From positions 1,241,958 through 1,305,957 of the forward strand of contig NZ_JAKVOI010000001.1 of NCBI RefSeq assembly GCF_022482905.1: 64,000 nucleotides of DNA, given 5' to 3'. Positions 1-9,460 of this stretch are shown here, one piece after another. The notes under the pieces were generated by a model, which did not search any database, was not told the DNA's origin, and was given only the letters and a program-made list of their open reading frames with translations. The stretch is from Clostridium sp. (GTDB lineage: Bacteria > Bacillota > Clostridia > Clostridiales > Clostridiaceae). Numbering within the stretch: position 1 is the first letter of the stretch; each line of letters opens with the position of its first letter. The position numbers and the translations under genes are program-made.

Positions 1-1077
1 ATGATGCAGGAAAAGAATATGGCTGAGGATATAATAAAAAGATTTCCCTTTGTTGATATAATATTCGGCACTCACAATTCCTATAAATTTCCAGAATATT
101 TAAATAGAGTACTGCAGGGAGGAAAATCCATAATAGAAATTCAGCAAAAAGAAGATAAGATTATAGAGGGTCTTCCTATTGACAGGGAAAACAGTACAAA
201 GGCTTTTGTAACTATAATGTACGGCTGTAATAATTTCTGTACATATTGCATAGTTCCATATGTAAGGGGGCGCGAAAGGAGCAGGAATCCTGAAAATATA
301 GAAGGAGAAGTACAATCACTTGTAAATCGTGGCTACAAGGAAATAACCCTTCTTGGGCAAAATGTTAACTCCTATGGAAAGGACTTGAATTCCAAAGTTA
401 CCTTTGCTCAGCTTTTAAGGCGGTTGAACAGCATACATGGATTAAGCAGAATAAGGTTCATGACTCCACACCCCAAGGACTTTACGGATGACGTTATATC
501 CGCCATAGCTGACTGTGATAAATTGTGTGAACACGTTCATCTGCCAGTTCAATCCGGCTCTACAGGGCTTCTAAAAAAGATGAATAGAAGTTATTCTAAG
601 GAAGACTATCTGAATCTCGTGTATAAAATAAAAAAAGCTATTCCAGATGTTTCTATAACTACGGATATAATAGTGGGATTTCCAGGTGAAACGGAATACG
701 ATTTTCAAGAAACTCTCAGCCTTGCAGAAGAAGTACAGTATGATTCTGCCTTTACGTTTATATTTTCAAAGCGAAAGGGAACTCCTGCCGATGAAATGGA
801 AAATCAAGTTCCTGATGATATAAAGCATGAAAGATTCAACAGATTGGTCAAGATTATAAATAGTTTTTCTGCAAAAAAGAATAAATTATACGAAGGTAGA
901 ATAGAAGAAATACTTGTAGAAGGGAAAAGCAAAAATGACAGCAGCAAACTTATGGGAAGAACTCGAACTGGTAAACTAGTTAATTTTACAGGTAAAAGCT
1001 CAAGTATAGGCAAATTGGTAAATGTTCATATAACAGCTTCAAACTCATTTTCGCTTTCAGGTGAAGAGTTGAACTAA
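1..1077 (+). CDS. miaB: MiaB, tRNA-2-methylthio-N6-dimethylallyladenosine synthase (5' partial)
   Basis: This is the C-terminal 358 residues of a radical-SAM methylthiotransferase that adds the 2-methylthio group to i6A37 of tRNAs. The radical SAM cluster motif CxxxCxxC is at C76, C80 and C83 of the visible part ([19 protein letters not shown]). GQNVNSYG and the [10 protein letters not shown] motif follow, and the last ~65 residues fit a TRAM domain. The N-terminal domain carrying the auxiliary-cluster cysteines is missing because the gene runs off the left edge, so base 1 is not the start. It is followed by mutS, mutL and miaA; miaA makes the i6A substrate of MiaB, which supports the call. 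Confidence 0.95.
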   Translation: MMQEKNMAEDIIKRFPFVDIIFGTHNSYKFPEYLNRVLQGGKSIIEIQQKEDKIIEGLPIDRENSTKAFVTIMYGCNNFCTYCIVPYVRGRERSRNPENIEGEVQSLVNRGYKEITLLGQNVNSYGKDLNSKVTFAQLLRRLNSIHGLSRIRFMTPHPKDFTDDVISAIADCDKLCEHVHLPVQSGSTGLLKKMNRSYSKEDYLNLVYKIKKAIPDVSITTDIIVGFPGETEYDFQETLSLAEEVQYDSAFTFIFSKRKGTPADEMENQVPDDIKHERFNRLVKIINSFSAKKNKLYEGRIEEILVEGKSKNDSSKLMGRTRTGKLVNFTGKSSSIGKLVNVHITASNSFSLSGEELN

Positions 1078-1086
1078 AAAATTTGA

Positions 1087-1136
1087 AAGGAGGGACTGAC
1101 TACAATATCAGAATTTTGTAGTTGGAAACAAACATG
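1087..1136 (+). promoter_or_regulatory. mutS ribosome binding site with intervening hairpin
   Basis: AAGGAGG at 1087-1093 is a near-perfect Shine-Dalgarno sequence, but the first ATG in the mutS frame is at 1134 and a stop codon (TAG 1119-1121) closes the frame upstream. Between them, CTGACTACAA (1096-1105) pairs with TTGTAGTTGG (1116-1125) as a 10-bp stem with two G-U pairs and a 10-nt loop. Excluding the stem-loop, SD-to-ATG spacing falls from 40 to about 10 nt. A TTG at 1122 is an alternative start but lies inside the stem. The pairing is read directly; that it assists initiation is inference. Confidence 0.55.
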
Positions 1137-3758
1137 GCATTAACTCCTATGATGCAGCAGTATTTAGATGTAAAGGAAAAACACAGGGACTGTATATTGT
1201 TTTTTAGGTTGGGAGACTTCTATGAAATGTTTTTTGAGGATGCCGAAATTGCCTCAAAAGAACTTGAATTAGTACTTACAGGAAGGGACTGCGGTCTTGA
1301 AGAAAGGGCTCCTATGTGTGGTATACCTTATCATGCAGCAGATAACTACATAGGCAGACTGGTAAACAAGGGTTATAAGATAGCCATATGTGAACAACTT
1401 GAAGATCCTGCTCTGGCAAAAGGAATAGTCAAAAGGGGCATTATAAAAATAATAACTCCTGGAACATATACAAATCCTTTATTCTTGGAGGAAAATAAAA
1501 ACAACTATATATCGTGTCTTTACATAGATTATAAAACCAGAAGATTTTCAATTTGTTTTTCAGATGTATCTACAGGAGAATTTAATTGTACAGATTCATA
1601 CTTGAATATTTCAACTATTTTAGACGAAATATCAAAATACAATCCTAGAGAGCTACTAATACAGGAAAGCATCCAAAATAAAATGTATGAAGATATTGGT
1701 ACAGTCTTTAATGGCTCTTATACTCTATTGGATAAAGAATATTTTGACTGCAATTCTTGTGACATCCTTGAAAAGCAATTTGACAATTTTAACCCCGAGA
1801 ATTCAACTGAAATTTTGACTAAGTGCTGTGGAGCACTTTTAAAATATATAGTAGAAACACAAAAAAACTCTCTTTCACATATAAATAAGATCAAGCACTA
1901 CAACATAATAGACTATATGAGCATAGACTCAAATTCAAGGAGAAACCTTGAACTCACTGAAAGCCTTATAGAAAAAAAGAAGAGGGCCTCCCTTTTATGG
2001 GTGCTGGACAGAACGAATACGGCAATGGGAGGTAGACAACTTAGACGATGGATAGAACAGCCACTTATAGATAAAATCAAAATTCAGATGAGATTGAATG
2101 CAGTAGAAGAAATCATGAACAGTATATCATGTCACGAAGATCTTAAAACGGCTCTTAGAAGTATATACGATATTGAAAGGCTGGTAGGAAAAATATCTTC
2201 CCAAAGTGTAAACGCAAAAGAGTTGATTTTCTTAAAAAATTCCATAGAAAAACTGCCTGTTATAAAATCCATAATATCAAATTTCAACGGCAGTTTGCTT
2301 AAAGACATGTACTCGAATCTGGATGAATTGAGAGATATATACGACCTTATAGATAAATCTATAATAGAAGAGCCTCCAGTATCAATAAAAGAGGGAAATC
2401 TCATAAAGAAAGGATACAACCCGGAAATAGACGAACTAAAAGACATCAAGAGCAATGGCAAAGAATGGATAGCATCTCTTGAAAACAGTGAAAGAAAAGA
2501 AACAGGAATAAAGTCTTTAAAGATAGGATACAATAAAGTCTTTGGATACTATATAGAAGTAAGAAAGAGTAATCTGAATCTTGTACCTGAAGGAAGGTAT
2601 GTAAGAAAACAGACTCTTGCAAATGCAGAGAGATATATAACTCCAAAGTTGAAGGAAATGGAAGATAAAATATTAAAAGCAGAAGATCAGCTTATAAACT
2701 TGGAATATTCTCTATTTGTAAAAATAAGAAATACTATAGAAAAGCAGGTAGACAGAATGCAGAAAACTGCAAAAATAATTTCGGAACTTGACTGTTTAAG
2801 TTCTCTTGCAGCAGTTGCGCTTGAAAACAACTACTGCAAGCCTGAAATAACCTCCAAGGATGAAATTTCCATAATAGAAGGCAGACATCCCGTAGTGGAG
2901 AAAATGCTTGAAAAAGGAAGTTTCGTCTCCAATGATACAAATATGGATATTGACCAAAACCAGCTTCTGCTTATAACAGGTCCGAATATGGCCGGCAAAT
3001 CCACCTACATGCGCCAAATAGCATTGATTGTAATCATGGCCCAGATAGGCAGTTTCGTACCGGCAAAATCTGCTGTTATTTCAATTTGTGACAAAATATT
3101 TACAAGAATAGGTGCTTCCGATGACCTGGCATCCGGTAAAAGTACTTTTATGGTTGAGATGTGGGAGGTATCAAACATACTTAAAAATGCCACAAACAAA
3201 AGCCTGGTACTTTTAGATGAAGTAGGACGTGGTACCAGTACCTATGATGGATTGAGCATAGCTATGGCTGTAATTGAGTACATGTGTAAAAATAAAAAGC
3301 TTAGATGCAAAACACTATTTGCAACTCATTATCATGAACTTACAGAGCTTGAAGGAGATATACGTGGGGTCAAAAATTATTCTGTTGCTGTAAAAGAAAT
3401 GGATGAGGAAGTTATCTTTTTAAGGAAGATCGTACCTGGAGGAGCAGATCAATCCTATGGAATAGAAGTTGCGAAACTTGCAGGACTTCCTGATGCTGTA
3501 GTAAACAGGGCAAGGGAGATTTTAAAAAACCTTGAAGCCAAAAAAGATACTGTGAACATACGCGATGCAGTAGAATTGAAAAAAAGCAGTCCAGATGCAG
3601 TCAAAGAGGAGCCTGCAGTCCAGATGGATATGCTTGATATAGAAAGGCAGAACATATTAAAGGAAATATCTGATATAGACATATTAAACATGACACCCAT
3701 GGATGGTTTTAATAAACTTTATGATATAATAAAAATAGTAAAGTCAATGTCGAAATAA
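1134..3758 (+). CDS. mutS: DNA mismatch repair protein MutS
   Basis: MutS recognises mismatches and small loops and recruits MutL. The 874-residue product has the mismatch-contacting F-Y-E of domain I at residues 29-31 (GDFYEMF), the Walker A motif GPNMAGKST near residue 616, Walker [15 protein letters not shown] near 693, and the ATHYHEL switch, all as in bacterial MutS1. Length is normal for the family. The start is taken as ATG 1134 ([10 protein letters not shown]), which matches the usual N-terminus; a TTG at 1122 would add four residues. The gene follows miaB by 56 bp and precedes mutL by 14 bp, so a co-transcribed repair operon is likely. Confidence 0.97.
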   Translation: MALTPMMQQYLDVKEKHRDCILFFRLGDFYEMFFEDAEIASKELELVLTGRDCGLEERAPMCGIPYHAADNYIGRLVNKGYKIAICEQLEDPALAKGIVKRGIIKIITPGTYTNPLFLEENKNNYISCLYIDYKTRRFSICFSDVSTGEFNCTDSYLNISTILDEISKYNPRELLIQESIQNKMYEDIGTVFNGSYTLLDKEYFDCNSCDILEKQFDNFNPENSTEILTKCCGALLKYIVETQKNSLSHINKIKHYNIIDYMSIDSNSRRNLELTESLIEKKKRASLLWVLDRTNTAMGGRQLRRWIEQPLIDKIKIQMRLNAVEEIMNSISCHEDLKTALRSIYDIERLVGKISSQSVNAKELIFLKNSIEKLPVIKSIISNFNGSLLKDMYSNLDELRDIYDLIDKSIIEEPPVSIKEGNLIKKGYNPEIDELKDIKSNGKEWIASLENSERKETGIKSLKIGYNKVFGYYIEVRKSNLNLVPEGRYVRKQTLANAERYITPKLKEMEDKILKAEDQLINLEYSLFVKIRNTIEKQVDRMQKTAKIISELDCLSSLAAVALENNYCKPEITSKDEISIIEGRHPVVEKMLEKGSFVSNDTNMDIDQNQLLLITGPNMAGKSTYMRQIALIVIMAQIGSFVPAKSAVISICDKIFTRIGASDDLASGKSTFMVEMWEVSNILKNATNKSLVLLDEVGRGTSTYDGLSIAMAVIEYMCKNKKLRCKTLFATHYHELTELEGDIRGVKNYSVAVKEMDEEVIFLRKIVPGGADQSYGIEVAKLAGLPDAVVNRAREILKNLEAKKDTVNIRDAVELKKSSPDAVKEEPAVQMDMLDIERQNILKEISDIDILNMTPMDGFNKLYDIIKIVKSMSK

Positions 3759-3772
3759 AAGGATTGATTACC

Positions 3773-5623
3773 ATGAAGAGAATAAACTTGCTCGACATCA
3801 AAACCACAAATAAAATTGCAGCAGGTGAAGTAATAGAACGTCCTGCCTCTGTAGTCAAGGAACTGGTTGAAAACAGCATTGATTCTGAAGCCAGAGACAT
3901 AACCATTGAGATACTCGAAGGCGGTCAAAAATTTATAAGGGTTGTAGATGACGGAACCGGTATCCATCCCGATGATGTAAAGAAAGCTTTCATGCCCCAT
4001 TCTACAAGTAAAATAAAGCTGATAGATGATATATTCAAGATAAACACCATGGGCTTCAGGGGAGAAGCACTTGCAAGCATAGCTTCTGTTTCCAAGGTAA
4101 AACTTAAAAGCAGGATAGATAATATGGATTGTGGAAAAGAGATAAATATAAGTGGTGGAAAAATAGATTATTTTCAGGATACCGCCTGCAATACAGGTAC
4201 AGCTGTAGAAGTATCCGATCTGTTTTTCAACGTACCTGCAAGGCAAAAGTTCTTGAAATCTCAAAGTAGGGAAACTGCCTACATATCAGATATTATATCA
4301 AGGCTTGCTCTTGCAAATTCGACAATCTCCTTTAAATTTTTCAACAATGGTAAAAAGTCTACTGCAACTTTTGGAACCGGAAAACTTATTGATACAATAC
4401 GGGCTATTTACGGGAAAAATATTTATGAAAATATTATACCTATAGAAAAGCACGGAGACATAGCTTCGGTATACGGGTATATCGGCAATTCTGAAATCAG
4501 CCGCGGCAGCAGGAATAATCAGAGTATTTTTGTAAACAGGCGCTATGTAAAGGATAAGTCTATAACTACAGCTGTAGAAAGGGCATTTAAATCCTTTTTA
4601 ACTATAAATAAATTTCCATTTTTTATAATATTTTTAGACATATTTCCAGAGTATGTGGATGTAAATGTTCATCCTTCCAAATCTGAAATAAAGTTCAGTG
4701 ATTCAAGGACAATATTCAAATTTATATTTGATGCGGTACATGAAACTCTTAGAAACAGCTTGAAAAATTCATTTACCATAGATGATGTAGATGCAGAAGA
4801 GGATATTGAATCTTGTAGATTTGATCACAATGATAATAAGAATATTGTACAGCTTCCAATTGACTTGAAATCCCCTGAATCCGTTGCCTATAATATCATG
4901 GATTATGGAAATCAAAATATAAAGGAAGCTTCTTATGATAACAATAATAATAATGATACCCCTAAAGTAGACGATTCATCTGTCTCAAGCATGGAAAAAT
5001 CAGAACTTGAGAAAAATGATATTTCACTAAATCCAGATCCCAAATTTCCTAAATTGAGAATAATAGGTCAGTTTAATAATACCTATATAATAGGGGAGGC
5101 TTTCAATATAATGTACCTTATAGATCAACATGCTGCCCATGAAAAGATACTCTTTGAAAAGTACAAAAAAGATATGATACACGGGACTGTAATCTCGCAG
5201 CTGTTGATTTCACCAGTAATTATTGAACTTACAGCTTATGATTACTCCACCTATACTGAAAACAGTGAACTGTTCAAAAGAGCTGGCTTTCAAATAGAAT
5301 TATTTGGGGGAAATGCAGTATCTATAAGGGAAGTTCCCGTAATACTCGGGAACCCTGATGTAAAAAATTTATTTGTAGATATGCTTGAAAATATAAAAAA
5401 CATGGGTTCCGGGGAGACCTGGGAGGTAAAATATCATTTAATAGCAACAATGGCCTGCAAAGCTGCTATTAAAGCTCATGACAACCTATCACAGGCTGAA
5501 ATGGAGAACCTTGTTGAAAGTCTGAGGTTTATAGATGATCCTTTTAACTGTCCTCATGGAAGACCTACTATAATAAAAATTACTACTACGGATCTCGAAA
5601 AGAAATTCAAAAGAATACAATAG
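3773..5623 (+). CDS. mutL: DNA mismatch repair protein MutL
   Basis: MutL couples mismatch recognition to strand incision. The N-terminal GHKL ATPase motifs are visible: ELVENSIDS (about 30-38), VVDDGTGI and GFRGEALASI. A low-complexity, Asn/Asp-rich linker follows. The C-terminal domain carries DQHAAHEKILFE, the DQHA(X)2E(X)4E metal-binding endonuclease motif of MutL proteins from MutH-less bacteria, plus ACKAAIKAHD and CPHGRPT. It is therefore probably a nicking MutL. ATG 3773 is chosen because AAAGGA lies 9 nt upstream; a TTG at 3764 overlaps that SD. The protein is 616 aa. Confidence 0.97.
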   Translation: MKRINLLDIKTTNKIAAGEVIERPASVVKELVENSIDSEARDITIEILEGGQKFIRVVDDGTGIHPDDVKKAFMPHSTSKIKLIDDIFKINTMGFRGEALASIASVSKVKLKSRIDNMDCGKEINISGGKIDYFQDTACNTGTAVEVSDLFFNVPARQKFLKSQSRETAYISDIISRLALANSTISFKFFNNGKKSTATFGTGKLIDTIRAIYGKNIYENIIPIEKHGDIASVYGYIGNSEISRGSRNNQSIFVNRRYVKDKSITTAVERAFKSFLTINKFPFFIIFLDIFPEYVDVNVHPSKSEIKFSDSRTIFKFIFDAVHETLRNSLKNSFTIDDVDAEEDIESCRFDHNDNKNIVQLPIDLKSPESVAYNIMDYGNQNIKEASYDNNNNNDTPKVDDSSVSSMEKSELEKNDISLNPDPKFPKLRIIGQFNNTYIIGEAFNIMYLIDQHAAHEKILFEKYKKDMIHGTVISQLLISPVIIELTAYDYSTYTENSELFKRAGFQIELFGGNAVSIREVPVILGNPDVKNLFVDMLENIKNMGSGETWEVKYHLIATMACKAAIKAHDNLSQAEMENLVESLRFIDDPFNCPHGRPTIIKITTTDLEKKFKRIQ

Positions 5624-5650
5624 AAAGCATATAACTATTAGGAGGTTTCA

Positions 5651-6598
5651 ATGATTGACCTATTTATACTTGCAGGGCCTACTGCAATTGGAAAGACAGA
5701 TATATCCATAAAAATCGCAAAAAAACTGAATGCAGAGATAATATCGGCAGATTCCATGCAGATATACAAATATATGGATATCGGTTCTGCAAAGATAAAA
5801 AAAAGTGAAATGCAGGGAGTTATACACCATATGATAGACGTTGTTTCTCCGGAAGATGACTTCAATGTGTTAAAATACAAGCTCATGGCAGGCCGCTGTA
5901 TAAGTAAAATACATGACAGTAAAAAGCTTCCCATGATAGTTGGTGGAACTGGTTTTTATATAAACTCCCTTATATTCAACTATGATTTTACTGAAGCACA
6001 TATTGATAAAAATTACAGAAAATATCTTAAAAATCTTGCATGTGAAAAGGGCAGGGAATATGTACATGCTCTTTTAAAAGACATAGATCCCGGGTCTTTT
6101 CAGAGATTATATCCAAATGACCTCAAGAGAGTAATACGTGCACTTGAAGTATATAAATTAACCGGAAGGACGATGAGCGACTTCAATAGAGAAAACAATA
6201 TATATGATATACCCTATAATGTATATTATTTTGTACTCACTATGAACAGGGAAAAATTATATGATAGAATAAATAAAAGGGTAGATATGATGATCTCAAA
6301 AGGACTCATAGATGAAGTCAAAAAGCTCAAGTCCATGGGCTATGACTCCTCAATGCAGTCCATGAAGGGAATAGGTTATAAGGAAATCCTGAACTATCTT
6401 GATGGCAGCATGTCTCTTGATAAAGCAATAGAGCTGATCAAACAGGGCAGTAGAAACTATGCTAAAAGGCAGCTTACATGGTTTAGAAAAGACAAGAGGG
6501 TAAACTGGATAAATAAAGATGATTTTAAGGATGACGCTGCTGTTTCAGACTATATAATAGACAAATTTTATTCTATGAAAAACTTGTTTAAAAGTTAA
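5651..6598 (+). CDS. miaA: tRNA dimethylallyltransferase MiaA
   Basis: MiaA transfers a dimethylallyl group to A37 of tRNAs reading UNN codons, the substrate of MiaB. The P-loop GPTAIGKTD is at residues 9-17, followed by [17 protein letters not shown] and the VGGTGFYI motif; the 315-aa length is standard. The SD AGGAGGT lies 4 nt before ATG 5651. It sits 27 bp after mutL. The miaB-mutS-mutL-miaA-hfq order is a conserved clostridial neighbourhood (established knowledge). Confidence 0.97.
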   Translation: MIDLFILAGPTAIGKTDISIKIAKKLNAEIISADSMQIYKYMDIGSAKIKKSEMQGVIHHMIDVVSPEDDFNVLKYKLMAGRCISKIHDSKKLPMIVGGTGFYINSLIFNYDFTEAHIDKNYRKYLKNLACEKGREYVHALLKDIDPGSFQRLYPNDLKRVIRALEVYKLTGRTMSDFNRENNIYDIPYNVYYFVLTMNREKLYDRINKRVDMMISKGLIDEVKKLKSMGYDSSMQSMKGIGYKEILNYLDGSMSLDKAIELIKQGSRNYAKRQLTWFRKDKRVNWINKDDFKDDAAVSDYIIDKFYSMKNLFKS

Positions 6599-6618
6599 AT
6601 ACTGGTATAATATATTTA

Positions 6619-6646
6619 TTGAAAAGATTTAAGGAAACTTTATAAT
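6619..6646 (+). promoter_or_regulatory. Candidate promoter for hfq
   Basis: TTGAAA (6619-6624), a 16-bp spacer and TATAAT (6641-6646) form a good vegetative promoter about 35 bp before the hfq start, inside the 83-bp miaA-hfq gap. It would allow hfq transcription separate from the repair operon. Confidence 0.5.
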
Positions 6647-6681
6647 ATTGTATTATATAAAGCCGTGGAAGGGGGAGAAGT

Positions 6682-6921
6682 ATGGGTAAACCAATCAATA
6701 ATTTACAAGATATATTTTTAAATGGGGCAAGAAAAAATAAAACTGCAGTAACCATACATTTAACTAATGGTTTCCAAATTAAAGGTAGTGTAAAGGGATT
6801 TGACAACTTTACAGTTATATTAGATGTAGATGGAAAACAAATGATGATATATAAACATGCAATATCTACAATTACGCCTTTCAAGACAATTTTATTCAAT
6901 ACTATACAGGAGGGTGAGTAA
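6682..6921 (+). CDS. hfq: RNA chaperone Hfq
   Basis: Hfq is a hexameric Sm-like RNA chaperone that helps small RNAs pair with mRNAs. The 79-residue protein shows the N-terminal [14 protein letters not shown] segment, the Sm1 motif around [16 protein letters not shown] and the Sm2 motif YKHAIST. There is almost no C-terminal tail, as usual in Firmicutes. The SD GGAAGGGGGAG lies just upstream. A stem-loop terminator follows directly, so hfq ends this transcription unit. Confidence 0.96.
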   Translation: MGKPINNLQDIFLNGARKNKTAVTIHLTNGFQIKGSVKGFDNFTVILDVDGKQMMIYKHAISTITPFKTILFNTIQEGE

Positions 6922-6953
6922 AAAGATTAGGCAGTATTGCCTATTCTTTTTTA
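6922..6953 (+). terminator. Rho-independent terminator after hfq
   Basis: AAAGATTAGGCA (6922-6933) pairs with TGCCTATTCTTT (6938-6949) with one mismatch and a 4-nt loop, and a T-run follows. It begins at the hfq stop codon. Confidence 0.8.
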
Positions 6954-6983
6954 TGTAACAACACATTCGGGAGGTAATCAACT

Positions 6984-8270
6984 TTGTTGGAAATAACTAA
7001 GAAAAAACTTAAAAATATATATAAAATAGATGAAGACATACTGAACTTGTATGAAAAAGCATTAAATGATGTTGAAGACCAATTCAAATATTATGACAAT
7101 ATAAGGGAGTATAACCAGCTTAAGGTTCTCAATGCACTTCAGGAAGAAGGAATAAGTGAATCTCATTTCACCAATTCATCAGGCTATGGATACGGTGACA
7201 TAGGAAGGGATTCTCTCGACAAGGTATACGCACGTATATTCAATTCAGAAAGTGCCATTATAAGACCCCATTTTGTAAATGGAACCCATGCCCTTGGCTG
7301 TGCATTGTTTGGAAACTTAAGGCCCGGTTATACTTTGCTTTCAGTATGTGGCAAGCCTTATGATACACTTCATGGAATAATAGGTATGGATGGAAATAAG
7401 AACATAGGTTCTCTTAAAGAATATGGAGTCAATTATGAACAGGTAGACTTAAAAGAAGACGGCAGCATAGATTTTGATTCTATAAAAAGTCATCTTGAGA
7501 ACAATAGCTCTATAAAATTAATACATATACAACGATCTACTGGATATGACTGGAGAAAGGCACTTCTAATATCTGAAATAAAGAATATAATTAACTTTGT
7601 AAAACGTATAAATCCTGATTTGATATGCCTTGTTGACAATTGCTATGGAGAATTTATAGATACACTGGAGCCAACGGATGTAGGTGCAGATATTGCAGCC
7701 GGATCTCTGATAAAAAATATAGGAGGGGGAATAGCACCAACAGGCGGATATATTGTTGGCAGAGAAAAATATGTAACTCAAGCTTCCTACAGGCTGACAG
7801 TACCCGGAATAGGAGGTGAATGCGGTTCCACCTTCGGGATTATGAGACAGCTTTATCAAGGATTATTTTTTGCACCTCATGTAGCAATTGAAGCCTTGAA
7901 GGGAGCTCTGCTCTGTTCAAGAATAATGGAGCTTGCAGGATTTTCCGTGCTTCCAAAATACACAGATAAGCGCAGTGACATAATCCAGGCAATCAAATTC
8001 AATGACAAGGATAAATTGATAAAATTCTGTAAGGGAATTCAAAAGGGCTCTCCTGTAGATTCTTTCGTGCAATGTGAACCTTGGGATATGCCAGGTTATT
8101 CAGATCAAATTATAATGGCCGCAGGTGCCTTTATTCAAGGATCTTCAATAGAGCTATCTGCAGATGCACCTATAAGAGAGCCTTATATAGCATATCTGCA
8201 GGGAGGACTCACATTTGACCATGCCAAAATAGGAATACTCATAGCATTATCAAATATATACAATAAATAA
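6984..8270 (+). CDS. Aluminium resistance / methionine gamma-lyase-like PLP protein
   Basis: This 428-aa protein belongs to the family annotated as aluminium resistance or methionine gamma-lyase family, a fold-type I PLP-dependent enzyme group. It shows VNGTHALGCALFGN, the phosphate/PLP region SLCGKPYDTLHGIIG, VDNCYGEF and the probable Schiff-base lysine in AGSLIKNIGGG followed by IAPTGGYIVG. The substrate is not predictable from sequence. The start is TTG 6984 with GGGAGG 9 nt upstream; TTG 6987 is also possible. Its stop codon abuts the convergent lexA stop with no intervening base. The family is a usual neighbour of hfq in clostridia. Confidence 0.85.
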   Translation: MLEITKKKLKNIYKIDEDILNLYEKALNDVEDQFKYYDNIREYNQLKVLNALQEEGISESHFTNSSGYGYGDIGRDSLDKVYARIFNSESAIIRPHFVNGTHALGCALFGNLRPGYTLLSVCGKPYDTLHGIIGMDGNKNIGSLKEYGVNYEQVDLKEDGSIDFDSIKSHLENNSSIKLIHIQRSTGYDWRKALLISEIKNIINFVKRINPDLICLVDNCYGEFIDTLEPTDVGADIAAGSLIKNIGGGIAPTGGYIVGREKYVTQASYRLTVPGIGGECGSTFGIMRQLYQGLFFAPHVAIEALKGALLCSRIMELAGFSVLPKYTDKRSDIIQAIKFNDKDKLIKFCKGIQKGSPVDSFVQCEPWDMPGYSDQIIMAAGAFIQGSSIELSADAPIREPYIAYLQGGLTFDHAKIGILIALSNIYNK

Positions 8271-8885
8271 TCAATATTCTCTATACAGTCCAACTAACCT
8301 TCCAATAATAGTACAATCAGGTACTATTATTGGTTCCATAGTTTCATTTTCAGGTTGAAGTCTTATATGATCGCTTTCCTTGAAAAATCTTTTCAAAGTT
8401 GCTTCATTTTCAATTAACGCAGCTATTACTTCACCATTTTCAGCTGAATTTGTTTTTTCAATTATAGCAAAATCTCCATCCAGGATGCCTGCATCTATCA
8501 TACTTTCACCATGAATTTTAAGCATAAAAAGTTGGTTCCTATTTTTTATATAATCTATCGGGAGTGGAAATGTATCTTCTATATTTTCTACAGCAAGAAT
8601 AGGCTTTCCTGCAGCTATAGTACCTATTATAGGTATGTTGACCATTTCTTTTCTATTTGATAGATTTTCTACAATTTCTATTGTTCTAGGTTTTGTTGCA
8701 TCTCTTTTTATATATCCATCCTTCTCCAACCTTTCTAAATGCCTGTGAACAGTAGATGTAGATTTTGCACCTACAGCTGAACATATTTCCCTGACGGAAG
8801 GAGGGTAACCTTTTTGTTCAACATATGATTTTATATATTTATATATTTGCAGTCTTCTTTCACTACCTTGCTTTTTTTCCAACAT
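8271..8885 (-). CDS. lexA: LexA SOS repressor
   Basis: LexA represses DNA-damage genes and self-cleaves when RecA is activated. The 204-aa protein has the winged-helix domain at 1-70 ([22 protein letters not shown]), an Ala92-Gly93 cleavage site in IAAGKP, catalytic Ser128 (HGESM) and Lys165 (EATLKRF). All key residues for autocleavage are present. A promoter with an adjacent LexA-box-like site lies upstream, fitting autoregulation. It is convergent with the PLP gene and divergent from the Cys-rich gene at 9032. Confidence 0.97.
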   Translation of the reverse strand: MLEKKQGSERRLQIYKYIKSYVEQKGYPPSVREICSAVGAKSTSTVHRHLERLEKDGYIKRDATKPRTIEIVENLSNRKEMVNIPIIGTIAAGKPILAVENIEDTFPLPIDYIKNRNQLFMLKIHGESMIDAGILDGDFAIIEKTNSAENGEVIAALIENEATLKRFFKESDHIRLQPENETMEPIIVPDCTIIGRLVGLYREY

Positions 8886-8915
8886 AAAAACACCCCTTGC
8901 ATTTTATTAATTTGA

Positions 8916-8944
8916 ATTATATCATATATACTGTATAATAGCAA
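8916..8944 (-). promoter_or_regulatory. lexA promoter
   Basis: On the minus strand, TTGCTA (8939-8944) and TATAAT (8916-8921) are separated by 17 bp, about 30 bp before the lexA start. The -35 overlaps the LexA-box-like site at 8943-8954. Confidence 0.6.
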
Positions 8945-8954
8945 ACTTATGTTC
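8943..8954. promoter_or_regulatory. LexA-box-like operator 1
   Basis: AAACTTATGTTC matches the Gram-positive SOS box pattern GAAC-N4-GTTC at all but one half-site base. It overlaps the -35 of the lexA promoter, the expected place for autoregulation. Confidence 0.6.
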
Positions 8955-8959
8955 TGTTA

Positions 8960-8989
8960 TTGACAATTTTTGAACTTATATTCTATACT
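8960..8989 (+). promoter_or_regulatory. Promoter of the Cys-rich gene
   Basis: TTGACA (8960-8965) and TATACT (8984-8989) with an 18-bp spacer lie about 45 bp before the ATG at 9032. The second LexA-box-like site falls within the spacer. Confidence 0.6.
8972..8983. promoter_or_regulatory. LexA-box-like operator 2
   Basis: GAACTTATATTC matches GAAC-N4-GTTC except at one base. It shares the TTAT centre with operator 1 and lies 29 bp from it, inside the spacer of the rightward promoter. Confidence 0.55.
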
Positions 8990-9031
8990 AGGCTTTAGAC
9001 TATAAATTTAAAAATTGTCCGGGAGGAAATT

Positions 9032-9445
9032 ATGAGTAGAACGTTTTGTATATTTGATGATAAAAAATTATGCAACAACTGCGGAGAGTGTGATTTATGT
9101 GATTTAACTCCAGATAAAAAGTGTAATAACTGTGGTAAATGTCTTGAAATGGAAGGGTATGATATGAGAGCCATAAAGATTGACAGTATACTTGAAGATA
9201 ATGATCCAGAAGAGCCCATTAGCAAGGTCGGTTCTCATTTATCAAACGAATTTTCTAATGACGAACACGATAAAAATAGTTCAGATGTTTTTGATAAATA
9301 TTCCGTTCAATATATAGAAGATATAGATGGTTTATCAGAAATTTTGGAGAATGAAAACAATTTTAAAAAACTGGCACATGAAGAATATCCCGGATTCATT
9401 AAAATACAAAAAAAGCCGGGGAATGATAGGAATCAGTCCGAATAA
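9032..9445 (+). CDS. Cys-rich conserved hypothetical protein, possible metal/Fe-S binder
   Basis: This 137-aa protein has eight cysteines in its first 37 residues (C6, 14, 17, 20, 23, 31, 34, 37), arranged as two CNNCGxC repeats. That suggests a zinc- or iron-sulfur-binding head, although the spacing is not that of a classical 2[4Fe-4S] ferredoxin. The rest is acidic, with no membrane segment or further domain I recognise. The SD GGGAGG lies about 8 nt upstream. It is divergent from lexA and its promoter spacer contains a LexA-box-like site, so SOS control is possible. Function is unknown. Confidence 0.75.
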   Translation: MSRTFCIFDDKKLCNNCGECDLCDLTPDKKCNNCGKCLEMEGYDMRAIKIDSILEDNDPEEPISKVGSHLSNEFSNDEHDKNSSDVFDKYSVQYIEDIDGLSEILENENNFKKLAHEEYPGFIKIQKKPGNDRNQSE

Positions 9446-9460
9446 AGGTCTGATTCCTAT
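9426..9460. terminator. Bidirectional hairpin between convergent genes
   Basis: ATAGGAATCAG (9426-9436) and CTGATTCCTAT (9450-9460) form a perfect 11-bp stem. It overlaps the 3' ends of both the Cys-rich gene and the recombinase gene. The T-run is weak on both sides. Confidence 0.55.
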
